The notes under the pieces were generated by a model. That model worked only from the letters and a program-made list of their open reading frames with translations, did not search any database and was not told the DNA's origin. The translations under genes and the position numbers were made by a program. Below, piece by piece: positions 34,470-46,900 of a stretch of DNA of 64,000 nucleotides (the stretch's first letter is position 1; every line of letters begins with the position of its first letter). The DNA lies in contig NW_025401101.1 of assembly GCF_011075055.1 (NCBI RefSeq), positions 62,001 to 126,000 of the forward strand. The letters run 5' to 3'. This DNA comes from Mangifera indica (Eukaryota; Streptophyta; Magnoliopsida; Sapindales; Anacardiaceae).

Positions 34470-35461
34470 GGGAGAAGGACTATTTCACCCCCAACTTTTG
34501 ATGCTTTCTCAAAATGCTACCCACGCCAGATGAAAATCCAGTTTTCCCACCCATGAGCCGTTAATGTGGATGGTTTCTGTTTGCATAAGGGTAAAATGTC
34601 CATTTTACCCTTGTTAGATGAAATGACAAAAATACCCCTCTGCAAAATTCATCCCAAAATTGATGTGAGGGTTTTCCTTCACCCCCCTTAGGTTTTAGAA
34701 ACTAACATTTCACCTTACCTAAAGTTTTTAAACTTTGAAAACTAACATTTTCACCCCCAAACCTAGGGTTTCCAAATTTTTCAAAAAACAGCCGCCCCCC
34801 ATAACTTTCAAAACTATCAGTTTCACCCCCATTCTTCAACTTCATCTCCCGACGCCGTCTCCGGCATAGTCACCTGCCTCCTCCTTCTCTTGGTGCGACG
34901 GCGGTGGTGGCCGAAGAAGGAAGAGACGAAGATCTCCTTCTCCTGGTGCATGGTGCGACGAAGAGACGGAGACAGAGATCTCTACCAAGACGACGAAGGA
35001 CGACTCTTCGTCATCCTTCGTCGCTCGTCGCGTCGTCCAAACGCTACGACGAAGGATGATGAAGCGTCGTCCTTCGTCTGTTCTTCCAAATCTGGACGAT
35101 GTTTCGTCGTCCAGATCTGGGCGACGAAGGGTCATCCTTCGTCGTCATTTGTAGTCAGAGATCTCTCATCGATCGATTGCAGCGACCGTCGGTGGTGGCC
35201 GAAGAAGGAAGCAAACCCTAAGGGGTGAAATTAAACTTTTCAAACTTTGAGGATAGGTTAATTACTTTTTAAAACCTGGAGGGGGAAACGGTGAAATTTT
35301 AAAGTTTTAATGTTTTAAATAGTAAATTACAATTTTGCCCCTATCCCTAACTGAAAAAATGGACGGCAGTTTGGTCATGGGTGGGAAAACTGGATTTTCA
35401 TCTGGCGTGGGTATCATTTTGAGAACGCATCAAAAGTTGGGTGGGAAATAGTCTTTCTCCC
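34470..35461. mobile_element. Non-autonomous MULE-like element, copy 1, 9-bp TSD
   Basis: This 992-bp element has terminal inverted repeats of about 90 bp beginning GGGAGAAGGACTATTTC and a perfect 9-bp duplication TTTTTTTAA (34461-34469 and 35462-35470). The outer parts are AT-rich. The core (about 34845-35215) is GC-rich and full of CGACGAAGGATGACG-like words in both orientations, with the block GGTGGCCGAAGAAGGAAG present twice (near 34906 and 35194). The frames it contains on both strands look like by-products of this repeat structure. It is related to the elements at 49058, 50276, 58889 and 63448. Confidence 0.85.
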
Positions 35462-35807
35462 TTTTTTTAAATTGTGAACAGTATTGGGTCAGGTTAGCTT
35501 ACGAGCTTGTTTTCTAGGCCTATGGCTCAGCCCAAATAGCCCACAGGCCTAGCTTGGCCTACTATAGTAGTGAGTCAAGTCCTTTCATGTTAGGCTTTTT
35601 TCTTGAGTTGGGTTTAACCCATTTGACACCTCTTAACCACCAACGCAACACTCTCAATGATATAACATTTGAAAATGTTATATCTTTAATTAAGGGAAAT
35701 TAATTAAAATAAGCAAAAATATTTCCATTTATACGTTTTTAGACCAATGTAAAAAAGATTAATTTATTTAAGCAAACAACAATTTTTTTACCCATTTTAC
35801 CCTTATA

Positions 35808-36080
35808 TTGAAAAAACAAGTAAAATCCAAAGTAAAATATAAAGTGAAAAACTTGAAAGTTACTTTTACTGAAAACGGAAAAGAAAAAGCCAAAATTAGA
35901 AATCGAGAATACAAAGCAAAAATCATCGGCGAATATTCTACAATCAGCAAAATATATAGAAGCGGCAATATATTGACAATGACTTCACAAGTTAGTTACC
36001 ATTTGTCATTTTATTTATTTGGTTTCTGTCATTTTTATCGAACGGGTGTAAATAATCTATTGTGGGTATGTGGGTATTGA
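35808..36080 (+). CDS. Small open frame near the MULE left end, unknown
   Basis: The Lys-rich frame of 90 codons lies just inside the left terminal repeat. It could be a first exon of the Ulp1-like gene downstream, because it lies on the same strand and the intervening gypsy element is a later insertion. No domain is recognised. The second half is less convincing and may be non-coding. Confidence 0.3.
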   Translation: MKKQVKSKVKYKVKNLKVTFTENGKEKAKIRNREYKAKIIGEYSTISKIYRSGNILTMTSQVSYHLSFYLFGFCHFYRTGVNNLLWVCGY

Positions 36081-36107
36081 ATGTTGGGTGTTATTGATTA
36101 AATGAAA

Positions 36108-36358
36108 TGTAACCTCTCCTAACCAATAGATGTGTTACAGAAAAATGGCAAGAGTTCCCCTATTTTAGAGGGCCTGGGGAATATTTTTTTCTTTTTAATT
36201 ATGCTTGTAACACTCCCAATTAGCAATTCACATAAACCAGTCCTACCAACCGACTGGATTTTCGTTAACTTAATCACAATTAATAAAATAAGTACATAAT
36301 AATAACCATCATAAAAATTATCACCCACAGAAACTTTACAACCAATTTTTATAACTAG

Positions 36359-36421
<63 letters not shown>

Positions 36422-36497
36422 TAGATATAGCTATACACAAACACATATATACATATAAGAAACAAAATATATACATATCCACCAATATCTACATCAA

Positions 36498-36544
<47 letters not shown>

Positions 36545-36570
36545 TATATTCACATATACATCAAAACATG
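36108..36570 (-). repeat. Element F 3' LTR, truncated
   Basis: Aligns with 37993-38380 of the complete LTR, then ends abruptly at gag sequence. Two AT dinucleotide arrays are strongly expanded here (36361-36414 and about 36502-36541) compared with short runs in the other copy. Confidence 0.85.
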
Positions 36571-37773
36571 TAGTTGTATCGGGGACTAGCACCTCGGTAC
36601 TCTGGCAATCCTTTGTTATATGCCCTGGCTGTCGGCATCGATAACAAATCACCTGTTTCTGCTAGTACAACATTCCCCACTATGACGTCTCCCATAAATC
36701 TAACACTGGGGAATATTTTCTTTTCTAAGCTTCTTGTCACTCTTTCCGCCTTTTCTATTTGCTTTTGACTGGAATTTTCTTTTTCCCTTATTGTTTCTAA
36801 AACTGGAGCCAATTGAACTACCCCCTGATATTATAACAGGTGCTAAAATAGTCAATGAAGCAAGTAGAGCTGACCGACTTGGCATCACTATCTGGGGTGC
36901 TGTCAATGATAGAGGTGTTGCCATAGAGGGTGAATTTCTGGGTAGCTTATTAACATATACCTCTAACCTCTATGCTCTCTCCAATGCCTCTTTATAAGTT
37001 TGAGGAAGTTGTGGTCCAGCTAGCACATGCAAGGCTATCTCCGATCTAAGGCCCTAAAAAAATCTGTCCAATCGGAGACTAGGTGTACTCTCCATACTTG
37101 GAGCAAAACTAGATAAGACATCAAAACGGGTAGAATAATCCTTTATTGAACCCTCTCCCTGCTGTAAAGAAATGAACTTCTGAACTTTGACTGCTACCAC
37201 ATCAGCTGTTCTGTATTAGGCCTCAAATACCCTTCTGAAGTCTTGTCAGGTCATCAGATCCACATTTCTAGTTTTTTTAACTAGGTCCCACTATACGCGA
37301 GCTTCTCCCCTCATCAAGAAACTGGTATACCGAACTTTTTCTCTATCAGTCATAGGAAATAAATCTATAATACTTTCCACCTACTTGATTCATTCATCAA
37401 CCACCAAAGGGTCTTTAGTACCTTTAAATTCATGAGCGGTATGCTGAGTAGGTAAGAAATAAATAGGCTCAAGCCGCCTTTGAACTCTAACTTCTCCTCT
37501 CCCTTCATTCCTCATTTCATTTCTAATTTCTTCTATGACCTCCTCACGAATCTCACTTCTAATCTCATCTCAGATGGCATATCTGGCTATATTATCAGGT
37601 GTGGGTCTATCTTGACTCTCAGTCAACACCTAACAGACTATATCTCTTATTTCTACTAGCCCAAATCTTGAACCACCTAATGGGGCAGGGTTAGATGGTT
37701 CTCCCGTCTTTCTCTGAATACCCCTTCCACGACCTCGTCCTCGTCCTCGTCCTCGTCTTGTGGTACTCCTCAT
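36571..37773 (-). pseudogene. Element F gag, decayed
   Basis: The ATG at 37773 (minus) begins with an Arg-Gly repeat tract, followed by a gag core readable through several stops (WDLVKK, then YSTRFDVLSSFAPS, then RLEVYVNKLP). The zinc knuckle CYRCRQPGHITKDC is present near 36606-36650. Frames 36561-36812 and 36700-36924 are parts of the same gene. The deletion breakpoint follows the zinc knuckle within about 40 bp. The Arg-Gly start and the knuckle type suggest the Tekay/Del lineage. Confidence 0.8.
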
Positions 37774-37992
37774 TTAATAATTGCATAAGTATAATTACAT
37801 AATATTCTATTATTTGAATACAGGCAAAGAAAACAACTTACTTCAGTCGATTCTCGGGAGCTAATCTGTGAGACATGAGGGGCACCTGTGTAATACTAGA
37901 ATGCAAAACTATATATAAATATTATATTATATTACAACACATTATATTATATCCACTTTTAAGCATCCAAAATTGCGCTCTGATACCAAAAA

Positions 37993-40261
37993 TGTAACCT
38001 CTCCTAACCAATAGGTGTGTTACAGAAAAACAACAAGAGTTTCCCTATTTTAGAGGCTCGGGGAATTTTTTTTCTTTTTAATTATGCCTTGTAACACTCC
38101 CAATTAGCAATTCACATAAACCAGTTCTACCAACCGACTAGATTTTCATCAACTTAATCACAATTAATAAAATAAGTACATAATAATAATCATCATAAAA
38201 ATTATCACCCACATAAACTTTATAACCAATTTTCATAACTAGCCATATATATATATACATATATAGATATAGCTATACACAAACACATATTTACATATAA
38301 GAAACAAAATATATACATATCCACCAATATCTACATCAAGTATATATATATATGCATATATTCACATATACGTCAAAACATATAAATCAACAAAATTATG
38401 GTGCCTTTCTCCCTCAGCCTCATGTCTCACTAGTGCTCTCTAGAAACCTTTGCTGTAACTCTTTACCTGTAAAATATTAAATTAAACGGGGTGAGCGATC
38501 ACGGCTCAATAAGAAAATTATACTCAATACTCAAAGTATTTCATACCAGTACTAATCTCTTCCATACTCAGTGTGTCTGAGCTATTTACAACAAAATAAT
38601 TGACACAGAACATGCATGAAACATATCATAATTCTTTTCTTTCACCTATTTATTCATTTCCTTACTATACAGATATGATTCACTCGTTATGATTTATGTA
38701 TGTATGAGTGCCATGACATTTCTATTTTTTGATCGTACATTTTTCTCAACTCTTTATCAGCCACATAGGCTTGCATGTATGATTCTAATGCAATTGACTT
38801 TCATAAAATATCTACTAATTCTTTCTCTTTTCTTATTGACTGATCTAGACTACATATGACAGTACTTGCAGTCACCATAAAAGGTATAATTCTCTCTTAC
38901 ACGCATATTTTTTTTCTTTGCTGTTCATACAGTACAACTAATATTTTTCTTTATTGTCCACACAGTACAGCTGGTTGTCTACACAGTACAACTCGCGTGT
39001 AAGGATTTTAAATATATTTTCCACTTTCCTGTATCATATGAGTCATTATAAAACCAAAAATACTTGTTTTTTATTTTCCGAAAACATGCATAACTTAGAA
39101 AGGTTTTTCCTTTTTTGTTATTTTTTTCTGAAATCATGCATATGTTATGATTCCTTATGTATGCATGTATAACTATAATATGAAATATGCTCATTCATTG
39201 TTTTCTGTTATTCTTTTCATTCCTTATCAAATATCATATTATTTTCTCATACATTTATATATATCTCATGCATCCAATTAATTTCAAATATACAATATAG
39301 GCTTAATATAAGGGTTATTCCACATATCATGCACATAATTAAGTGGAAATTAACCTATATCACATAAAATGACACTTTTGCCCTTTATGGATAAAATTAC
39401 ATGCTTACCCTTAATGCAAATTCTTTCATCAATTCATTATTTCTCATATATTCAACACACAAAATCCATTGAGCTAACCCTAGGAATATGAAATGTCTAA
39501 AATACCCTTATGGCCCAAAATTATATCATGAATTCTAATGAATTTATTTATCTTTTTAAGCATAAATCACCTTAATTCTAATACCTTACACACTTATATA
39601 AATAAAGGTTATTTAAATACCCTAACTTAAATTACTTCAAGTATGTAAAGTATGAAATTCTTACCTTTTCTTTACTAATTAGGTGATTTAAGCTTATTCT
39701 CCTTATTTTCTGCTTCCTAGCAAGCTTAATCAACCAAAAATATAATCATCTATCAAAACTCTAAATTTCACATCTTTTAAAAATTAAATTTATTAGCTTA
39801 GAACTGACCAGAATTGATAGATCTACATTTTTTATAACTGGAGGCTCTGGAAATTAGGTGGTTTAGCTAGGTTTTTAGATGAATTTTGATTGAAGAAAAG
39901 CTTTAGTTCAAATGATGGAGGTTCTCGGCAATTGAAGAAGAAAATGAATAGGTTATGGGTTTTATAAACCTTTTGGACCAATTTGCCCTTCACATTTTCC
40001 ATAAATGTCTATTTTATCCTTAGTCAATTACCAAAAACCCTTAGCACCACCACATAATTTCAAGTATGCCATTCAATTTTCATTCCCACTTTGTCTCTTA
40101 ATTCCTTCTAAAATGACCATTTTACCCCTTTGAAAATTATTGCTCATTTACTAGTTTTCTATAATTCTTTTGCAATTTCTTTAAACAACAAGTTATAAAA
40201 TCAATTCTAGGGGTAATTTTGGAAGTGGAGTTTACTGACATACCTGAATCTGGGTGTTACA
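37993..40261 (-). repeat. Element F 5' LTR, complete
   Basis: This 2269-bp LTR begins TGTAACCTC and ends GGGTGTTACA on the plus strand, which are imperfect inverted ends. No coding potential of note was seen; short frames inside are AT-rich and unsupported. Confidence 0.9.
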
Positions 40262-40699
40262 TGAAATAATATTTTTTTTTTGAAAATATGCGTCGATTGG
40301 TGTGGTTGTTATGACGATTAGGGTTTTAGAGTGAAACCTTAAATTTGTCGACTTATATATATGGATGTTTTGAATGGTATATAAAGATATAGTTTCGATG
40401 TTAATAGATGCCTGAAAGTATAACCGTCGAAGAGATGAAAATCACGCAAATTTATAAGAACCGCGCAAACCACACCAACCGCACTTATCATGCAAATCAT
40501 GTAAAATGCGCACACATTACGCCAACAACGCCAACTATGCGCAAACCACGCCTACGCCAACCTCGTAGTGTCTCGCCAACTACACAATGTCACGCAATGA
40601 CATTGTTCACAAAATGTGATATTTGCTTTGTACTTTTCAAATTTAAACTTTATTGAATGAAACTCATAACATTTCATTTTAAATGTGTTTTTGTAGAAA

Positions 40700-43462
40700 A
40701 TTTCAATTAATGATCAAGTGAGGGAGAAGCGATTTCATGATACTCATGATTTTAGAGTTACGATCAGTATTCATAGTTAAAAAGATACGATGAAACATAT
40801 AAGAGCAAAATTAAGTTCAGAGCAGAAAATATTGTTTAGACAAACATGTTTCAGACATTTTTCAAATCTTAAAGTGCATGGATATAGTTCGACCCTATTA
40901 CACAGTGTATTATTTCGGTAAGTGAATAAGAGTGAGTTAGAAAAGGTGTTTTGGTTTAGATTAAATAGGGTCGATTGTAGATTTAGTCTGATTAAGTTTG
41001 TTATAATTACTGGATTGAGGTTTAGTGGAGAAGCGGATATAATTGAATACATAACAACTTATTCATTTAATTTTATAAATAAGTACTTTCCAAATGACAA
41101 ATCTATAACTCATGGTGATCTTAGTAAAAGTTTAATGTTTATGGCATGGGGAAACAATGATGAAGATGTTGTCAAAATAGTTGTATTATATCTAATACAT
41201 TATGGATTATTGGGAGTAGATAATCAAAAAGTGGTATCATAACATATAATGCAGTTAGTAGATGATTGGGACAGTTTCAATAGATTTTCATAGGAGACTA
41301 TAGTTTGAAAGTTGATAGTGGAATCAATAAGCCAAGCAATGGAGAAACGGTATGAAGAAGTTATGAATAAACATTGAGCATATAATCCAGATATTCTAGT
41401 GCAAACTTATGCGTTAACGAGATTTACAGTTGCATCTCAGGTAACCTCAGAAATAAATATGAGATTAAATTAGATTTACATTACTTTTACTTTTTTGGTT
41501 TGCTTATGTTATTCATTTCACAAATTTTATCTTTCTATGGGATGCAATTATGGATATATGAAACTTTCAGTAACTTAGGGGGTTTCGCAGCTTGTAAGTC
41601 CAAAGATAAGATCCTTCACATGTTGAAATGGAAGTCACTTAAGCAACCGAGGTGGGATCTTGTTAACAATATATTTAGGGCTTCTCAAGTATGTAAATTT
41701 ATTTTTGACATAAAAAAAAACAAGTAACTTTGTTATATCTAAAAAATTGATACATTTATTAGGATGTTGTCACTCTTATGTTGATTTCATCTGTCGAGAA
41801 GAAGCAATTAGTGTGGTATAGAGAGATTGTGGATTACATAGGGTACGCAGCAGAACTAATAATGATCGTAGCCTTATTCAATCTAGTGGTGCAATCCAAT
41901 CTCCTCACCATGCATGTCAAAGCACACTTGTACACAGTCAAGTCATGTTTAGATAGACTGCACCTCTGGTTACCAGGTTAGAGTGTCGATCTATACATCG
42001 ATCATCAATGTCCTCATGTCAGACTGCTAGAAGATCCCCTGATGCCACACATACTGGACCCATATCTACTATTGAAAATGTTTGTTTTGAGAAAATGCTA
42101 TGTGGATTCATGGAAACAGTGGAGCAATGTTTTAGACAATTTGAAAAGCAACAAACATCGATTAAAATAAAGGTTACAGAGATGCAACGCATATTTTACG
42201 TCACCCTCAAAGATGAGGTTAGTATAAAAAAAAACATATGTTTAATATTTAAAATGTAACGATGATAATGATAATAATTTTTCATAATAACACAAGATGA
42301 GTCGACTGAGGTTATTATTGAGGTGGCCCAGGATGATGATGTATGTCCATATGATGATTATGAGGTGGTCACTAAGTGTAGACCTGTGGAGACACTAATA
42401 CAGCTTCAATCGAGTACTCGAAAGACATTACGGGGCAAAATTATCAAGAAAGGGCAGATACTACTCAGTCCATTTACTGATCCTATGAAACAACATCGGT
42501 CATGAGAAGGAAACTAGTGAACGAATATCAATTTTGAGCAATGGTATGGTAATGCTGACAATAATGACATAGCATTAACTTATTTGCATGGCCCTTGCAA
42601 GAAGTTTGATTGGTGAGATGAGATTTGTACAAAAAACAAGTGGCTAACGAATAAGGTGACTAAGTTATCAATATATTTTATATTTATACAGTGTCATTAT
42701 TATAAACAACGTAATTATAATTTATGTTTTTGTTGTATTTCAGCATATGGATAATTACTTAGTTATGTTATGCCATTTGTACCCAACTACTAATTGGACA
42801 TGTGTTGATACATTTTGGGATGGTTGGCTACCATGTATTTTACAGGATTGAGATACAGTTGCCTATGAAAACTTTCAATGGCCTCAGCTATTACTAGCTC
42901 CCATTGAAGGGATAAGTCCACAGTTGTCAGATCAGGTAAGAGATATGAGATGCATTGCATGGGCGAAAGTTGACAAAGTAATAAATATGTTCAAAATTAT
43001 ATAATCGGTAACATATTTTCAATTATGATTATGTTACACTAACTTTTGGTTATTGTTTTTACAGGTGTACATTCTTATTAATTACAATTGTCAACATTGG
43101 GCATGCAATGAAATTGATCTCAAAGCGTGGACTCTAACTGTATACGACTCTTCAGTTAACTTCATAACTTCCACGGATAGGTTCATTGAGATGATGACAT
43201 GATATCAACACCTTCTGTCTATCATTAGTACCATTAGCTACTAAGAAGTTAGGGGTGATGACCCTAACATGGAGTTGTTCATGCTTGTGCGATATACCGA
43301 TGTTTCACAGTAGGGTAAAGCCTCGGGTCATTATAGAGTCTTCACACTTATAATGATAGAGTACTTAGCCACTAGACACCCATTTGACTATACAACCTCT
43401 AACACTATTTGTTTGTATAGGATGATCGCGTCTAAGATTTTTACTCACGGACGCAATGGTTG
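40700..43462 (+). pseudogene. Ulp1-like (C48) gene with DUF1985-like region, carried by the MULE
   Basis: The N-terminal block (about 40790-41440) resembles the plant DUF1985 domain: LSSEQKILFRQTCFRHF, then FWFRLNR...RFSL.KFVIITGL. Later exons continue at 41520-41690, 41765-41980, 42010-42220, 42300-42505 and 42540-42650. The peptidase domain follows (43066-43462): YILINYNCQHWA with the catalytic His and VYDS with the Asp. Introns with GT/AG ends are plausible at 41691-41762, 42655-42743 and 42936-43064. The catalytic GDCGVF block reads GHYRVF (43326-43343), so the nucleophilic Cys is Tyr. Several stops also occur. Exon limits are estimates. Confidence 0.75.
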
Positions 43463-43590
43463 ATATTGTTTTATGGTTGATGTATATTTATTCTTTTTTT
43501 TTTACTGCAAATATATATTTATTTTGTTGATTATTATGTTACTATTTTAGTGTTTCATATTATTCATGCTTTGGAACAATGGTTGGGTGG

Positions 43591-43595
<5 letters not shown>

Positions 43596-43669
<74 letters not shown>
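43596..43669. repeat. TA dinucleotide microsatellite
   Basis: About 37 uninterrupted TA units lie between the converging Ulp1-like gene and the MURA gene of the MULE. Confidence 0.95.
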
Positions 43670-43673
<4 letters not shown>

Positions 43674-43949
43674 GTGTATTTTTGGATAAAATGTAAATAG
43701 AAAGAAGAAAAAGATATAGATAATGGAAATAATATAGAGGAAACTATACTGAAATTTTTTTAAAATGTTAAAATACAGTACAATAACCATTGAATGTTTA
43801 AAAAGTTTATAATACAAAAAAAAATGCAATTTGTCACAATTCAACACCCTGCAACAACATTGGAGTGCAAATTCACCCAGCCTCACACACCCTGAACACC
43901 TATAACAAGACACATAAAACATGATAATTTAAAAACACCTTAAATGCAA

Positions 43950-46900
43950 ATGTAATATATAACAATTTGATACATGAAAGGTTATGGAAGACCAGCATAT
44001 GATGTCCCTCGTCGTCTACTTGTCTCAGATAAGGGGTTCATACAAATAATTCAAGTATGTCCATACTCGTGAAATTGACTACAAACAGGTTGATGTACTT
44101 CCTCCCCTTAGATGGTCTCCTCTGTGTTCTGATGGTTGACCTGAATGTCAATGTTGTAATAAAGGTAGAAATACTGTGGGAAGATTCTCTGGATGCACCT
44201 ATTCAGAGGGATCTTCAAATGGTTCAACATTCTCTCTATACACCACTTGCCAATATTCTATTAAATAGTATTTACTCACCCATTGATAACAATTAGAAAG
44301 ATTCTAGAACCTAGCCATGGCTACAATGTGTGTGCACGAAATATGTAACAATTGAAATTTTTTACAACTGCACTAACTCGCACATAGATCCACTATAGCA
44401 ATCAACTGGCCCACATCGTGCACTTCATATTTGTGCATAGTAATTGGTTTGACAACCATATTTGCTAATTTAAGGATATGACTTGCTATTTTCTCCTTTG
44501 CCCATAGAATGAGTTGATTAATAGAAGCCTCTACATGATCAGAAAAATATTTTAAGTGTACAATTCAACATCATGCACAGAAGTAGGAAAATTATACAAA
44601 CCTATCATATTGCGTTAGGAGTAAAACCATTTCTACATGGTGGAACTCAAAAACTCAAGTAGCATCATAACCAATAATTTTTACACATGTCGTGCCAAGG
44701 TATTAAAGAACTATGTAGTATTTGTTGTCATTATATTATACGAGAGACCCAGAAAGTAAGCACGGGCCCAACGTTTATAGTCTATACCCTGTAAATAAGC
44801 ACTTGTTGATGGATTTCATCATTAATCATTCGTATTGACTCTTTAAAATCTAGTATCTGATAAGCTTTCATTGTTTTCCAAAACAACCGATCTATATGCT
44901 TTGTTTGTTTACACCTGTTGCTTATATTATCTTATATATGATGGTTGCACCAACCGTGGTGTGCATTTGGGAATATTTCTTACACAAAATGAATGATAGC
45001 ATGGTGTCTATCTAAAATGATGACCAAATCTGAAACATCACCTATACACCCATGTAATGCTTTCAAAAAATTTTCCCCCTATACCAAAGGCCAAACAATA
45101 AATTTGGTTGTTTCCATCTTTACGCACAGTAACAAATAGTGTACCTAGTATTATCCTTTTAAAAAGGATCTATCAATATAAATGACAAGGTGACAATATT
45201 CTCGAAATGCTCTAATTGAGTAACCTAAAGTTATAAAGACAAAACGAAACCAATTATCCATATCAGTATCAATATGTGTAACCGTGCTAGGGTTTTTTCA
45301 TTCCAAATTGTAATAATATACAAGTAATTGTCTGAACAACTCCTCTGGAGAATCTCTAATCTTATTCAATGCCCAATTCTTAGCATGTCAAGTTTGAGTA
45401 TAAGAGATATCTATTTTGTACCTATCTGCAACGTCTGTTATGATGTCTTTCAGCTTGTAGATACAGTAAGAAGTGGTAAACATAGACTGCAATATTTTTC
45501 AAGTGTCTATTTACCTGCTTGTCTGTGATGAGGCATTATGACATTCTAAGGGTAAGTGACAGGACCCATCCCGACCCGCTATCCTATAACCTCTGAAAAT
45601 ACCGTTATAGGCTTAGAAGGGCGAAATGTATCCTGTAATTCTGTTTGAAAACTTTTCTGCATCATAACCTAACACAATATCTAATATCATCTATAGGCCT
45701 CCGACCTTTATATGAGTACATATCAAAATACATCCTTATTTAAAACCAAGAAAATCAGAAAATAAACCTGAAATCAGGCCTCCGGCCTTATCACATACAT
45801 AACAAAATAATTTACATCTTTACTCATTTCAAAAGATTATGAGAATATGGTAATTAGGCCTCCGGCCTTTCAACATTTCATAAGTTCATAAAAAAAAAAC
45901 AACAAAAAGTCTATATAGATGCGTGCAAATGAAAACATCCACGAAAGATGCTACACCGTGGCACAACCCAACAAAACACTATCCCGCACGATCTATAGGA
46001 TGTCCTGGAGGGAGGGAAACATTTATAAAGGATGAGCTAAAAGCTCAGTGAGTAGGAAATTTAAATCCTTGAGAATATTAATGCATGTCAAAATATAATA
46101 GTATGCCAAAATATGAGCCATACACTATGCTAATTATGCTTAAACCACATGTTTCTCATTTAACTTGAAACGTTCATCACACAGTCATCACATAAATTGA
46201 TTGTCTCAAGAAAGAAATTAACCATACTACCTTTTTCTCATAGGAACATATCAATTATTTATAAATTTCCACTTCCAACTCAATAGCAATACTATCTTTA
46301 TCTTATAGGTTTCCTTCCATATCAAGATTTTGAAATATAAAGATATCCCACCATTCCAATATAAAGATATACATCAAAATATCATATAAAAGGAAATCTG
46401 TCATACCCGGGGTGTCCCCATCTAGGCAGAGCAAAAGAAAAACAACTGTCATACCCGGTATACTAAAATCTCACACGGGCAGAGCATTCGATTCTGTCAT
46501 ACTTGGCAGGAAATAAAGCACAAGCAGAGCACTAAATTCTGTCGTACCTGTATAGATATCGCACAGGCAGAGCATCTAAATCTGTCGTATCTGGCCTAAA
46601 TAATGCACAGACAGAGCATTTTATTTCATGATGAGTAATAACCAAAACATCCGAATAATATAATTTATTTCACCATATCAATCAATTTTTTTTTTGTTTA
46701 GAACAATACTCATTGGCAAGCACCACAATCATCATGAGCAAATCTCAATCACACGTAAAATATCAACTAAACACTTCCAACTCACATGAAGCTCAACTAA
46801 AAAATTTCAACTCAACCACAACACAAAACATCAATTTAATAATTTCCAGAATTCACTTGGTCACCACATAACTTAATTAAACATTCTGAATTCACATATA

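Larger units (their letters stand above)
33785..35635. mobile_element. Possible non-autonomous hAT-like element with nested insertions
   Basis: The right end on the minus strand begins TAAGAGGTGTCAAATGGG, a common plant hAT terminus. Sub-terminal GGCC/GGGCC-rich words occur near both ends (33790-33930 and 35490-35560). The left terminus is only loosely similar, and no 8-bp duplication was confirmed. If real, it contains the inverted-repeat element at 34048-34370 and the MULE-like element at 34470-35461. Confidence 0.35.
36108..40261 (-). mobile_element. Gypsy element F, internally deleted, TSD TGAAA
   Basis: This minus-strand gypsy element lies inside the MULE. The perfect 5-bp duplication TGAAA flanks it (36103-36107 and 40262-40266). 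The right LTR is complete (37993-40261), with a primer-binding site at 37977-37988 (TGGTATCAGAGC on the minus strand). The left LTR is only 36108 to about 36570. The inner part of that LTR, protease, RT, RNase H and integrase are missing, so only gag remains. The intact duplication shows that the loss was internal. Confidence 0.9.

Noticed and set aside
34842..35228. Arg-rich frames on both strands
   Set aside because: They lie in the palindromic core of a MULE-like element and mirror each other. No domain was recognised.
40408..40656. Open frame of 82 codons before the Ulp1-like gene
   Set aside because: It is a low-complexity His/Thr/Asn translation of repeated GCAAACCACGCC-like words. It shows no similarity to known domains and lies in likely leader sequence.
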